Counted from the first letter of the stretch, positions 7,142-14,760 are shown. The stretch: 17,459 nt of DNA from Saccharothrix sp. ST-888 (GCF_000955975.1 NZ_JYJF01000133.1:1-17459); one strand, 5' to 3'. The notes: generated from the letters alone by a model not told the origin. Numbers and translations are program-made.

Positions 7142-7758
7142 AATCCGGCGCAGCCGACGAGAGTCCACCAGTCCAGCTGCCTGGCTTCCCGGGTTATCTC
7201 CGGCCTGGACCGGCACGTCCAGCGGTCGCACGAGTTCGGCAAGCGGCGGGCGGACGAAGCGGCCGGCCGCCTGTCCGCCGAAGCGATCGCCGCCCTCTAC
7301 CTCTACACCTGCGAGTCCGCGTTCTGCCGGGAGATCAACGCCATCCTGCGCGCCCCGGACCGGTCCAAGGTCGTCCCGTACCTCCCGTATCTGCGGCTGC
7401 TGTTCTCGGCGGTGTCGCAGCTTCCCGCCCGCACGGAGCCGCTGTGGCGCGGGGTGTCGCTGGACCTGCGTGCGCAGTACCCCCTCGGACGGACCGTGAC
7501 CTGGTGGGGCGTGTCCTCGTGTGTACGTCCAAGCTCGGCGTGGCACGGGCATTCCTCGGCAGCCGCGGCAAGCGGACGCTCTTCGAGGTGCTTCCCGTCC
7601 GGGCCGCGGGCATCCACAGCTTCTCCGCGTTCACCGACGAGGAGGAGTTCATCCTCCTGCCGGGCACACAGCTCAAGGTGACGGACGTGAGGACCGAACG
7701 CAGCGGCCTGTGCACCGTGACGCTGACGGAACTGGAGGAGCAGACCCTCGTCTCCTGA
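7142..7758 (+). pseudogene. R-S-E type ADP-ribosyltransferase, frameshifted and lacking a start
   Basis: Two frames join into one ADP-ribosyltransferase domain. The first, open from 7142, reads ALYLYTCESAFCREINAILR, then PLWRGVSLDLR (the conserved Arg at 7448-7450) and TVTWWGVSSC. At 7523-7524 an extra GT shifts the frame; the continuation from 7525 reads TSKLGVARAFLGSRGKRTLF, then SAFTDEEEFILLPGT, the ExE catalytic motif plus the following Leu/Pro strand, and stops at 7758. Removing the GT restores SSCTS, matching the family's Ser-Thr-Ser motif. No ATG, GTG or TTG occurs in the first frame before 7412, so the 5' end is also damaged. The family transfers ADP-ribose from NAD to a target, usually a protein Arg, often as a toxin. 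This copy should be inactive. Confidence 0.75.
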
Positions 7759-7894
7759 GCAAGCGTCGGAGCGACAGCTCACCGAGGCACTCCCAGAGGT
7801 CGGCTGCTACGACAACTCCGGTGGGCGGGACGGAGACCGGACCGGGGTGCCGGCGCTGTTGGTGACGGTTGTTCCAGGACGGACGTTCCTCGAT

Positions 7895-7918
7895 GTGACC
7901 GCCCCCCGGGGCGGTCAC
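7895..7918. terminator. Hairpin terminator downstream of the SDR gene
   Basis: Perfect 10-base arms (GTGACCGCCC 7895-7904, GGGCGGTCAC 7909-7918) enclose a 4-base loop. The hairpin lies 20 bases past the minus-strand stop at 7939 and between convergent units, so it can act in both directions. The rest of the 7759-7938 gap shows no gene. Confidence 0.7.
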
Positions 7919-7938
7919 ACGGCGTACGTGGGGAACGC

Positions 7939-8802
7939 TCAGCGCGGGGTGGCGACTTCTTCGAGGATCGAGCGGATCGGCGTGGCGGAACGGCCGAGCA
8001 GGTTCTCCAACGTGGGTCCGGTGGTGGCGAATTCGCCGCGTCGGGAGGCGTGGAACATGCCGAGCAGCATGTTCGCCTGCGGCGTGGGCACACCGCGCGC
8101 GATCAGTCCGGCCGTCCATTCCTCGTCGGCGGCGACGACGCGGCGGATGGTGCGTCCGGTGAGTTCGCCGAGGATGGCGGCGATGGCTTCGAGGTCGAGC
8201 GCGTCCGGGGCGGTCAGCGGTGGAGTCGCGCCGTCGAACCGGCCTTCGTCCGCGAGGAGGATCGCTGCCGCTTCGGCGAGGTCGGCGTGCGTGGTCCAGG
8301 ACACCGGTCCGTCGGCCGGTGCGACGAGTTCGCCGGTCTCGAGCGCTCGGCCGAGGAGGAGCGGGACGGTGCCGGCGTAGAACCCGTTCCGCAGCGCCGT
8401 GAACGGCGTGCCGGTCCCGGCCAGGTACCGCTCGGTGGCGGCGTGGTCGGGCATCGGCGCGAAGAGCGAATCGGCGCCGGCGGCCTGGTGGCTGGTGTAC
8501 AGGATCCGCTGCGCACCGGCGGCGTGCGCGGCGTCGATCGCCGCGCCGTGCTGGGCGACCGCCGCGCCGCCGGTCTCGTTCGCCGAGACGATGAGCACCT
8601 GCGTGGCGCCCTCGAACGCGTCGGCCAGCGAGCCCGGTTCGGCGAAGTCGCCGCGCCGCACCCGCACGCCGCGTGCGGCGAGGTCGGCGGCGCGACCGGG
8701 GTCGCGAACGCTGACGCCGACCCGGTCCGGCGGGACGCGTTCGAGCAGCTGACGGACGATCCGGGAGCCGAGTTGGCCGGTGGCGCCGGTGATGATGATC
8801 AT
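7939..8802 (-). CDS. NmrA/QOR2-type NAD(P)-binding oxidoreductase (atypical SDR)
   Basis: From the ATG at 8802 the product is 287 aa and begins MIIITGATGQLGSR, a Rossmann dinucleotide-binding loop at the extreme N-terminus, as in NmrA and QOR2 (YtfG-like) proteins. Further landmarks are GVRVRRGDF (the NmrA-like second strand), VLIVSAN, RILYTSHQAAG and TALRNGFYAG, typical of quinone-reductase-like family members. The canonical SDR YxxxK pair is not evident. An upstream in-frame start at 8835 would put charged residues before the Rossmann strand and lies in the operator; AGAGGCGGGG just before 8802 supports the shorter form. The gene is divergent from a TetR repressor across an 86-base gap with a nested inverted repeat, so control by that repressor is likely. 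The substrate is probably a quinone or other electrophile, by family only. Confidence 0.85.
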   Translation of the reverse strand: MIIITGATGQLGSRIVRQLLERVPPDRVGVSVRDPGRAADLAARGVRVRRGDFAEPGSLADAFEGATQVLIVSANETGGAAVAQHGAAIDAAHAAGAQRILYTSHQAAGADSLFAPMPDHAATERYLAGTGTPFTALRNGFYAGTVPLLLGRALETGELVAPADGPVSWTTHADLAEAAAILLADEGRFDGATPPLTAPDALDLEAIAAILGELTGRTIRRVVAADEEWTAGLIARGVPTPQANMLLGMFHASRRGEFATTGPTLENLLGRSATPIRSILEEVATPR

Positions 8803-8828
8803 GCCCCGCCTCTTCCTGTTATCAATGG

Positions 8829-8877
8829 AACGCATTTGAAGCTATCATTGAAAACACAGTGATAGCAACGATGCGTT
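8829..8877. promoter_or_regulatory. Nested inverted-repeat operator between SDR and TetR genes
   Basis: The inner repeat is GCTATCATTG (8841-8850) and CAGTGATAGC (8857-8866), 9 of 10 bases complementary with a 6-base spacer. It is enclosed by an outer perfect repeat AACGCAT (8829-8835) and ATGCGTT (8871-8877). The AT-rich gap sits between the two divergent start codons and is the expected binding site of the adjacent TetR protein. Occupancy would block both promoters. Confidence 0.65.
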
Positions 8878-8888
8878 AGCATTGGAAC

Positions 8889-9593
8889 GTGGACATCAGG
8901 GCGGGCGGCATCAGCAGGGACGAGACACGGACCAACCTCGTGAAGGTCGCGGCGCAGCTCCTGCATGAGCAGGGCGCCGCCGCTGTCACCACCCGTGCCG
9001 TCGCCCAGGCAGCGGGCGTGCAGGCGCCGACGATCTACCGGCTGTTCGGGGACAAGGACGAGCTGCTCGATGCCGTCGCCGAGCACGTCTTCGCGGTCTA
9101 TGTCGCCGACAAGGCGCTCACCCGGGACAGCGGCGACCCGGTCGCGGATCTCCGGGCGGGGTGGGACACCCATCTCGGCTTCGGCCTTGCCAACGCGGCA
9201 CTGTTCGGCCTCCTCACGGATCCCGGCCGCAGCACTCGTTCACCGGCCGCGGCCGCCGGCCTGGAGGTCCTGCGAGCTCGGGTGCACCGCGTCGCGGCGA
9301 TCGGCCGGCTCCGGGTCGCGGAGCGGCGCGCCGTCGAGCTCATTCACGCCGCCGGCACCGGTGCCGTGCTCACCCTGCTCGCCATGGCGCCGCAGGACCG
9401 GGAGCTCGACCTCGCGGACGCCATGTACGACGCGGTGATGCAGACGATCCTGACCGATGCGCCGGCGCTTGCCGAGGACGGTACGACCGCAGCCGCCGTC
9501 GCGTTCCGGACCGTCGTGCCGAAGCTTCCGATGCTCACCGACGCCGAGCGCGCACTCCTGTCCGAGTGGCTGGACCGGGCCACCCACCTCTGA
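8889..9593 (+). CDS. TetR family transcriptional repressor
   Basis: This 234-aa protein starts at GTG 8889. The N-terminal 60 residues are a TetR DNA-binding domain: LVKVAAQLLHEQGAAAVTTR, then the helix-turn-helix VAQAAGVQAPTIYRLFGDK (about 40-58) and ELLDAVAEHVF. The remainder is an all-helical ligand and dimer domain of usual size with no specific ligand signature. It is divergent from the NmrA/QOR2-type oxidoreductase and separated from it by a nested inverted repeat. The simplest model is a repressor of its own gene and of the reductase, relieved by a small electrophile or quinone. No good Shine-Dalgarno is visible before the GTG, so the start is the least certain part. Confidence 0.9.
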   Translation: MDIRAGGISRDETRTNLVKVAAQLLHEQGAAAVTTRAVAQAAGVQAPTIYRLFGDKDELLDAVAEHVFAVYVADKALTRDSGDPVADLRAGWDTHLGFGLANAALFGLLTDPGRSTRSPAAAAGLEVLRARVHRVAAIGRLRVAERRAVELIHAAGTGAVLTLLAMAPQDRELDLADAMYDAVMQTILTDAPALAEDGTTAAAVAFRTVVPKLPMLTDAERALLSEWLDRATHL

Positions 9594-9600
9594 TCCGGCC

Positions 9601-9623
9601 TCCGGCCCCTCGGGCGGGCCGGA
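9601..9623 (+). terminator. Hairpin terminator after the TetR gene
   Basis: TCCGGCCC (9601-9608) pairs perfectly with GGGCCGGA (9616-9623) across a 7-base loop, beginning 8 bases after the TetR stop codon. The rest of the 9594-9841 gap holds a second hairpin that serves the convergent MarR gene, and no gene. Confidence 0.65.
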
Positions 9624-9801
9624 CCGGCAGCGCGCAGGCACGAGTGCGCGCGACGGTCCTCACTGCGGACTCACGCCGTGGCGGGCAGGGTCGGGCCATC
9701 GCGTCGACTGCGGTCAGGCGTTGGGCGGGGCCGGCGCAGGCTGCAGTTTCTCGGGACCGCCGGAACTCGGCCGCGCCACAGGTCACTTGGTGAGCCGGCC
9801 G

Positions 9802-9822
9802 GTCGGCAACGCGGTTGCCGAC
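9802..9822 (-). terminator. Hairpin terminator after the MarR gene
   Basis: GTCGGCAAC (9802-9810) and GTTGCCGAC (9814-9822) are perfect 9-base arms around a 3-base loop, about 20 bases beyond the minus-strand MarR stop at 9842. A smaller CCCC-TCC-GGGG hairpin lies between them (9824-9834). Confidence 0.65.
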
Positions 9823-9841
9823 ACCCCTCCGGGGCTCCCGG

Positions 9842-10291
9842 TCAGGGTGTCTCCTCGGGCTCCTCGTGGTGGGGTGTGGCGGCGCGGAGGGCGGCAAGTG
9901 CGGCGCCGAGGTGGCCCAGTTCGCTCCCCGACAACGGGCCTGCCAGCCGCGCCGCGAGTTCCCGGTCGAAGATCTGGCCGGCCCTGTCCGCCAGAGCCTG
10001 GCCCGCTGCGGTGAGCCGGACGATCGAGGAGCGGCGGTCGTTCGGGTTGCGCTCCCGGGTGCACAGGCCGCGCTTCTCCAGCCGGTCGACCGCCTGGCTC
10101 GCGCCGCCGATCGTGATCGACAGGGCGGTGGCGATGTCGTTGACCCGGCAGGCCTGGGTGCGCGCGATCACGAGCATCACGTTCAGGCTGCCCAGGGGCA
10201 CGTCCGCAGCGCGCCGGAGCCGGGCGTCGATCTCGTTCCACAGGTCCGTCTCGAAGCGCACCAGGTCGTCGAACACCTGTCGCAGGTCCAC
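9842..10291 (-). CDS. MarR family winged-helix regulator
   Basis: The 149-aa product starts at GTG 10291 with a strong AGGAGG upstream. The central winged helix is clear: VNDIATALSITIGGASQAVDR forms the helix-turn-helix, followed by LEKRGLCTRERNPNDRRS, whose DRR-containing wing is the MarR signature, then VRLTAAGQAL. N- and C-terminal helices provide dimerisation. It is divergent from the esterase gene, and an AT-rich, palindrome-bearing gap lies between them, so it most likely represses both itself and the esterase-dehydrogenase-esterase set. MarR ligands are commonly phenolic or lipophilic carboxylates; nothing here identifies the ligand. Confidence 0.9.
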   Translation of the reverse strand: MDLRQVFDDLVRFETDLWNEIDARLRRAADVPLGSLNVMLVIARTQACRVNDIATALSITIGGASQAVDRLEKRGLCTRERNPNDRRSSIVRLTAAGQALADRAGQIFDRELAARLAGPLSGSELGHLGAALAALRAATPHHEEPEETP

Positions 10292-10314
10292 GAGGCCCTC
10301 CTCTTGTCAGATGC

Positions 10315-10343
10315 ATTAGCGCTAATTAGATTAGAGCTATAGT
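10315..10343. promoter_or_regulatory. MarR operator overlapping the esterase promoter
   Basis: ATTAGCGCTAAT (10315-10326) is a perfect 12-base palindrome, overlapped by a second palindrome CTAATTAG (10322-10329). TATAGT (10338-10343) is a good -10 element for the plus-strand esterase, with TTAGCG (10316-10321) as a weak -35 at 16 bases. The palindrome thus covers the -35 region, a classic repression layout for the adjacent MarR protein. Confidence 0.6.
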
Positions 10344-10402
10344 AAATCTCGTCTCCACGATCCTACGGCCCCGCAGCGGCCGTGCCGGAAGGAAGCCGAA
10401 CC

Positions 10403-11311
10403 ATGACCCAGCAGCAGCGCGAGACGGTCGCCCGGATCCTGCACAACTCGCCGGTCGACCTCGGGGGTGACGTGCTCGAACAGCGGGAGCTGTTCCGGCA
10501 GTTGGTGTCCGCGAACCCGGTCTCCGACGACGTGATCGCCGAGCCCGGAACGCTCGGCGGCGTACCGGCGATGTCCATCGAGATCGCCGGCGCCGCGCCG
10601 GACGGCGTCGTCCTGTACTTCCACGGCGGATGCTTCGCCGTCGGATCGGCCCAGGCCTCGGTCGGCCTGGCGGCCAACCTGGCCCGCAAGGCCGGCGTCC
10701 GCGTCGTGTCCGTCGACTACCGGCTCGCCCCCGAGCACCCCTACCCCGCGGCTCTCGACGACGCCCTGGCCGCCTACCGGGCCCTGGTCGACCGTGAGCA
10801 GGGCGCGGAGCGGATCGCCGTCGCGGGCGAATCGGCCGGTGCGAACCTCGCCACCGCCGTCATGCTCGCCGCCCGCGAGGACGGGGGCCTGCCCCAGCCG
10901 TCCTGCGCCGTCCTGTTCTCGCCCTGGGCCGACGTCACCGTGCCCGGCCGCACCCACGATGCCGGACTCGACCCGGTGATCAACGGCGATGCCCTGCGGC
11001 TGCGCGCCCGGGACTACCTCCAAGGCACCGACCCGCTCGACGGCCTGGTCAGCCCGGTGCACGCCGACCTCACCGGCCTCCCCCCGATGCTCATCCAGGC
11101 AGGCTCGCAGGAGTACCTCCTGGACGACGCCGTGCGGCTCGCCGCCCGCGCCGCCGCCGACCACGTGCCGGTCACCCTCGACGTCACGCCCCGGGTCCTG
11201 CACGTCTTCCAGGCCTTCGCCGCCCTCCTGGACGAAGGCGACGAGGCACTCGCACGCGCCGGCGGGTTCCTCCGCACGCATCTGGCCGACGGCACCGCCG
11301 ATCGCGCCTGA
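10403..11311 (+). CDS. Alpha/beta hydrolase, hormone-sensitive-lipase-type esterase (copy 1)
   Basis: From the ATG at 10403, with GGAAGGAAG upstream, the product is 302 aa. It has the HSL (alpha/beta hydrolase fold-3) signatures: oxyanion HGG in LYFHGGCF (74-76), VDYRLAPEHPYPAA, the nucleophile elbow GESAG with Ser144, Asp at 241/242 in LLDDAVRL, and His267 in VLHVFQ. It should hydrolyse short or medium acyl esters. It lies 51 bases upstream of the aldehyde dehydrogenase and shares overall architecture with the esterase at 13131. The MarR operator overlaps its promoter. No signal peptide is seen, so it is cytosolic. Confidence 0.9.
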   Translation: MTQQQRETVARILHNSPVDLGGDVLEQRELFRQLVSANPVSDDVIAEPGTLGGVPAMSIEIAGAAPDGVVLYFHGGCFAVGSAQASVGLAANLARKAGVRVVSVDYRLAPEHPYPAALDDALAAYRALVDREQGAERIAVAGESAGANLATAVMLAAREDGGLPQPSCAVLFSPWADVTVPGRTHDAGLDPVINGDALRLRARDYLQGTDPLDGLVSPVHADLTGLPPMLIQAGSQEYLLDDAVRLAARAAADHVPVTLDVTPRVLHVFQAFAALLDEGDEALARAGGFLRTHLADGTADRA

Positions 11312-11362
11312 AGGCGGCGGAGACAGCAGCAAACCCCCTCCCCCATGCCAGAAAGGGCCACC

Positions 11363-12916
11363 ATGTCCGAGACCACCCCGATGACGGCGACCGTCTTCCG
11401 CTGGTCGTCGCGGAGCGCCGACGATCTGTTCCCCGTCGAGGACCCGGCCACCGGCGAGGTGATCGCCCTCGTTCAGGGCGGTGGCGCCGACGAGGTGGAC
11501 GCCGCCGTCCGGGCCGCGCACCACGCCTTCGAGGGGCACTGGCGCTCGCGCCCGCCGCAGGAGCGCGCCCGCCTGCTGCTGCGGTGTGCCGACGTCCTGG
11601 CGGCGCACGCCGACGAACTGGCGGCGCTGGAGTCGCTGGAGAACGGCAAACCGGTCGGCGACGCGCGGATGTTCGACGTCGGCTTCCTGATCGACGTCTT
11701 CCGCTTCTTCGGCAGCCTGGTCGACAAACTGCCCGGCGAGTTCTACGACAAGGGCGCCGTCCACGCCTCGGTGGTCCTGGAGCCCCTGGGCGTGGTCGGC
11801 GGCATCATCCCCTTCAACTGGCCGCCCATCCACACCGGCGGCAAGATCGCCCCCGCGCTCGCGGTCGGCAACACCGTCGTCCTCAAACCCAGCGAGCAGG
11901 CGCCGCTGACCATCATGCGGATCGTCGACCTGCTCAACACCGTGCTGCCGCCGGACGTCCTGCACGCCGTGCCCGGGCTCGGCCCGACCGCCGGGCAGGC
12001 GCTGGCCGGCCACCCGCTGGTGCGGAAAGTGTCCTTCACGGGATCGACCGCGGCCGGGAGGGCGGTCGCCAGGACGGCCGCCGGGAACCTGACGCCGGTC
12101 CTGCTCGAACTCGGCGGCAAGAACGCCTTCCTGGTGTTCGACGACGCCGACCTGGACCGCGCCGTCCGCGACGCCCTGGAGGGCGGCTACTTCAACAAGG
12201 GCGAGGCCTGCACCGCCGCGTCCCGGATCCTCGTCCAGCGCGGCGTCCACGACGACTTCGTCGAACGCCTGGCAGCCGGCGTCCGTGCGCTCAGGGTCGG
12301 CAGCGGCGCCGACCCGACCACCCACGTCGGGCCGGTCGTCTCCCGGGCCCAGCAGGAGCGGGTGCTCGACTACCTCCGGATCGGCACGGCAGAGGGAGCC
12401 GTGGTGGCGGCGCAGGCCGCGCTGCCCGACGACCCGGCGCTGGCCGGCGGCTTCTTCGTCGCGCCGACCCTGTTCACCGGCGTGCGGCGGGACATGCGCG
12501 TCGCGGTGGAGGAGGTCTTCGGGCCCGTCGTCACCGTCACCGCCTTCGACACCGAGGAGGAGGCCGTCGCCATCGCCAACGAGTCGGAGTTCGGCCTGAT
12601 GTGCGGCGTCTACAGCCGCGACGCCGAACGGGCGCTGCGGCTGGCCCGCCGGATCGACGTCGGCACGGTCTTCGTGAACAACTACTTCCGCGGCATCCTC
12701 GGGACCCCGTTCGGCGGCACCAAGCACAGCGGGTACGGCCGCGAACACTCCATCGAGACGCTCAAGGAGTTCGGCTACGCCAAGGCGATCCGCACCCCGT
12801 CCGGACTCGGCAGCATTCCGTCCTGGCGCGCTGTGACCGACATCTTCGGCCCCGCCGGCAGCGAGATCGCCACAGGGGAGGCCGCGGACGCGCAGCACCC
12901 CTGCCACGCCAAGTAG
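11363..12916 (+). CDS. NAD(P)-dependent aldehyde dehydrogenase
   Basis: This 517-aa protein starts at the ATG at 11363, preceded by AGAAAGG; the in-frame upstream ATG at 11345 is less well placed. ALDH superfamily landmarks in order: GGIIPFNWPP (catalytic Asn), VLKPSEQAPL (cofactor-binding Lys), SFTGSTAAGR, LLELGGKN with general base Glu249, NKGEACTAASR with nucleophile Cys283, and EEVFGPVVTV. Glu249 and Cys283 are 34 residues apart, exactly as in classical ALDHs. It should oxidise an aldehyde to the acid in the cytosol. Its position between two HSL-type esterases suggests a short ester-to-alcohol-to-acid catabolic route, but no alcohol dehydrogenase is in the window. Confidence 0.92.
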   Translation: MSETTPMTATVFRWSSRSADDLFPVEDPATGEVIALVQGGGADEVDAAVRAAHHAFEGHWRSRPPQERARLLLRCADVLAAHADELAALESLENGKPVGDARMFDVGFLIDVFRFFGSLVDKLPGEFYDKGAVHASVVLEPLGVVGGIIPFNWPPIHTGGKIAPALAVGNTVVLKPSEQAPLTIMRIVDLLNTVLPPDVLHAVPGLGPTAGQALAGHPLVRKVSFTGSTAAGRAVARTAAGNLTPVLLELGGKNAFLVFDDADLDRAVRDALEGGYFNKGEACTAASRILVQRGVHDDFVERLAAGVRALRVGSGADPTTHVGPVVSRAQQERVLDYLRIGTAEGAVVAAQAALPDDPALAGGFFVAPTLFTGVRRDMRVAVEEVFGPVVTVTAFDTEEEAVAIANESEFGLMCGVYSRDAERALRLARRIDVGTVFVNNYFRGILGTPFGGTKHSGYGREHSIETLKEFGYAKAIRTPSGLGSIPSWRAVTDIFGPAGSEIATGEAADAQHPCHAK

Positions 12917-13130
12917 CGCGGGGCGGGCCCTGAGGATACAGAGCTGAACGGGCCGTCCGCCGAACCGTCGTGCGAGGGCGCCACTTGAAGGGGCGCCAGT
13001 CCGGGCGCGGGCTCGGTCAGGACGTTTCGGTCGACGAGGCGCTTGAGCTCGGCGCGCATCCCTTCGACCTGCTCGGGTTCAGGCTCCTCACGGGCCGTGA
13101 TCCCGCACCCGTCTACTCCCGGAGGACAGT
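12917..13130 (-). other. Intergenic gap with a possible transposase-tail remnant
   Basis: This 214-base gap interrupts the esterase set. On the minus strand, about 13095 down to 13000, an open stretch without a proper start reads REEPEPEQVEGMRAELKRLV followed by DRNVLTEPAPGL. This resembles the EAELKRLVxRGxLxExEPGLF-type winged segment common in streptomycete transposase-associated proteins. It lacks the rest of any such gene, so I read it as a possible relic of an insertion sequence. CCGGAGGAC (13119-13127) is the ribosome binding site for the esterase at 13131. Confidence 0.3.
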
Positions 13131-14054
13131 ATGAGCAAGGAACAGCGCGCGGCCGTCGACGCCCGGCTTCGGTCGGCCGCGTTCGACGGCGGTCTCACGC
13201 CGGACGAGCTGCGCAAGGCGTTCGAGGCGATGATGGCAAGCGGCCCGCCACCGCTCGGAGTCACCCTCACCCCGACCACCCTCGGCGGTCGCCCGGCCCT
13301 GGAGATCGAACCGGAAGGCGGGGCCGCCACCGGCGGGACGATCCTCTACTTCCACGGCGGGGCCTGGGTGTTCGGCTCACCCGCCACGGCCCGGAACCTC
13401 ACCGCAGCCCTCGTTCGGCGCACCGGCGCCCGGGCCGTCTCGCTCGACTACCGGCTCGCCCCGGAACACCCGTTCCCGGCCGCGATCGAGGACGCCGTCG
13501 CCGCCTACCGCGACCTCCTCGACCACGGCGTCGCGGCCGAACGGATCGTGCTGGCCGGAGACTCGGCCGGCGGCGGGCTGACCGTCATGACCCTGCTCGC
13601 CGCGCGCGACGCCGGCCTGCCGCTGCCGGCCGCGGCGGTCGCGTTCTCGCCGGGCCTGGACGCGACCCGCAGCGGTGCGAGCATGACGACCAAGCACGGG
13701 ATCGACCCGCTGTTCACCCGTGAGTCGCTGCACCACCTGGGCGCGCTCCACCTGGCCGGCCAGGACCCGCGGCAGCCGCTGCTGAGCCCGGCGGTCTACG
13801 CCGACCTCGGCGGGCTGCCTCCGCTGCTCCTTCAAGCCGGATCCAACGAGGTACTGCTCGACGACTCGACCCGGCTGGCGGCCCGCGCGGCAGCAGCCGG
13901 CGTGGACGTCATCCTCGACGTCACCGCCGACGTACCGCACGTGTTCCAGTGGTTCACCGGCGTGCTCGACGAAGCCGACGCGGCACTGGACCGGGCCGGT
14001 CGCTTCATCCGAGACCGGTTGCCGTCGGCACCGCATCGGTCAACACCGCATTAG
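13131..14054 (+). CDS. Alpha/beta hydrolase, hormone-sensitive-lipase-type esterase (copy 2)
   Basis: This 307-aa product starts at the ATG at 13131 after GGAGGA. It has the same HSL-family layout as the esterase at 10403: HGG in LYFHGGAW (75-77), LDYRLAPEHPFPAA, GDSAGGG with Ser145, Asp244 in VLLDDSTRL and His270 in VPHVFQ. The two copies share extended motifs but differ over much of their length, so they are diverged paralogues rather than a recent duplication. It may be transcribed with the upstream dehydrogenase or from its own promoter in the 214-base gap. The C-terminal end converges on a methyltransferase remnant 14 bases away. Substrate unknown. Confidence 0.9.
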   Translation: MSKEQRAAVDARLRSAAFDGGLTPDELRKAFEAMMASGPPPLGVTLTPTTLGGRPALEIEPEGGAATGGTILYFHGGAWVFGSPATARNLTAALVRRTGARAVSLDYRLAPEHPFPAAIEDAVAAYRDLLDHGVAAERIVLAGDSAGGGLTVMTLLAARDAGLPLPAAAVAFSPGLDATRSGASMTTKHGIDPLFTRESLHHLGALHLAGQDPRQPLLSPAVYADLGGLPPLLLQAGSNEVLLDDSTRLAARAAAAGVDVILDVTADVPHVFQWFTGVLDEADAALDRAGRFIRDRLPSAPHRSTPH

Positions 14055-14068
14055 CCGAGTCGACCGGG

Positions 14069-14485
14069 TCAGGGACGGCGGGCCGCCCAGGTGGTGCGGG
14101 TGGTGCGGACGACGAGATCCTCGCGCCCGAGGACGCTGTGGGGGCCGTCGCCGTCGAGGGAGTCGTCGAGCGCGGCCAGGTCGGCGGCGGGCAACCGGTC
14201 GCCGACATGGGAGCGCATCCTGCGCAGGGACGTCCGGGCGTAGCGGCCGGTGGCAGCCGGCAGCGGGGCGGCCAGCTCGACGGTGAACGGCCGTTCGGCT
14301 TCGAGGTCGAAACCGGCCCTGGTCAGGTCCTCGGTCCAGTCGATGGCCGGGCGGTCGTTCAGGACGGCGTGGAGGCGGGCTTCGACGCCGCCGAGGGCGC
14401 TGTCGTCGGGCAGGAAGCGAGGGAAGAAGTCCATCTCGGTCACCGCGAGGAGGCCGCCGGGCCGCAGCGCACCCACCTCCACCCC
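14069..14485 (-). pseudogene. C-terminal remnant of a SAM-dependent methyltransferase
   Basis: The minus-strand frame ending at TGA 14071-14069 reads ALRPGGLLAVTEMDFFPRFL, then TEDLTRAGFDLEAERPFTVE and further to TTWAARRP. LRPGG...AVTEMD is the post-motif III strand of class I SAM methyltransferases, so the SAM-binding N-terminal half should precede it. It does not: before about 14485 the frame turns into low-complexity sequence, and the opposite strand takes over as the end of a different gene. The remnant lacks the SAM-binding GxGxG loop and must be inactive. Codon use is still actinomycete-like, so the loss looks recent. Confidence 0.65.
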
Positions 14486-14519
14486 TAGCCCGCCCACTCG
14501 ACCGTGAGGGCCCCGGCCT

Positions 14520-14729
14520 TGGGACCGCACGGTCATGATGCGCAAGTACGCCGAGGCCGGCATCCCCTGCCTGTGGCGGGTCGAGGACGAGGACGGCGGC
14601 ACCACCGTGCACCGCTACGAGCTCGACACGGCCACCACCGTGTACGTCGCGAGCGGTACCGACCGGGGCACACTCGCCACCGGCCGCCCCTTTCCCGTGA
14701 GCATCGACCTCCACCGGCTCACCCCGTAG
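14520..14729 (+). pseudogene. C-terminal remnant of a Uma2-family endonuclease
   Basis: From about 14520 the frame reads DRTVMMRKYAEAGIPCLWRV, then YELDTATTVYVASGTDRGTL and FPVSIDLHRLTP before the stop at 14727-14729. The K-YAEAGIP-WRVE pattern followed by a YELD strand and a final PFxxxIDL strand is typical of the C-terminal half of streptomycete Uma2 (PD-(D/E)XK fold) proteins. The N-terminal two thirds, with the acidic metal ligands, are absent, and a TGA at 14505-14507 closes the frame upstream. A start at ATG 14535 would give 64 aa with no nuclease core. Its broken end faces the broken end of the methyltransferase remnant. Confidence 0.7.
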
Positions 14730-14736
14730 GCCGGTG

Positions 14737-14758
14737 CCCGGCGGGGCCGGTTGCCGGG
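14737..14758. terminator. Possible hairpin terminator between convergent ends
   Basis: CCCGGC (14737-14742) pairs with GCCGGG (14753-14758) across a 10-base loop, in the 31-base gap between the Uma2 remnant and the stop of the eCIS-linked gene. An 11-base direct repeat GGAGTCAGCTG (14757-14767 and 14771-14781) overlaps that stop codon. The evidence is moderate. Confidence 0.35.
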
Positions 14759-14760
14759 AG

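Noticed and set aside
7518..7526. Programmed ribosomal frameshift in the ADP-ribosyltransferase
   Set aside because: The change is an extra GT without a slippery heptamer or downstream pseudoknot, and the gene also lacks a start codon, so decay is simpler.
8803..8835. 11-residue N-terminal extension of the SDR protein
   Set aside because: It would precede the Rossmann strand with charged residues and overlaps the operator; the shorter start has a better ribosome binding site.
10337..12907. 856-residue open frame on the minus strand
   Set aside because: Antisense to the esterase and aldehyde dehydrogenase; low-complexity, with no domains. Long antisense frames are normal at this GC content.
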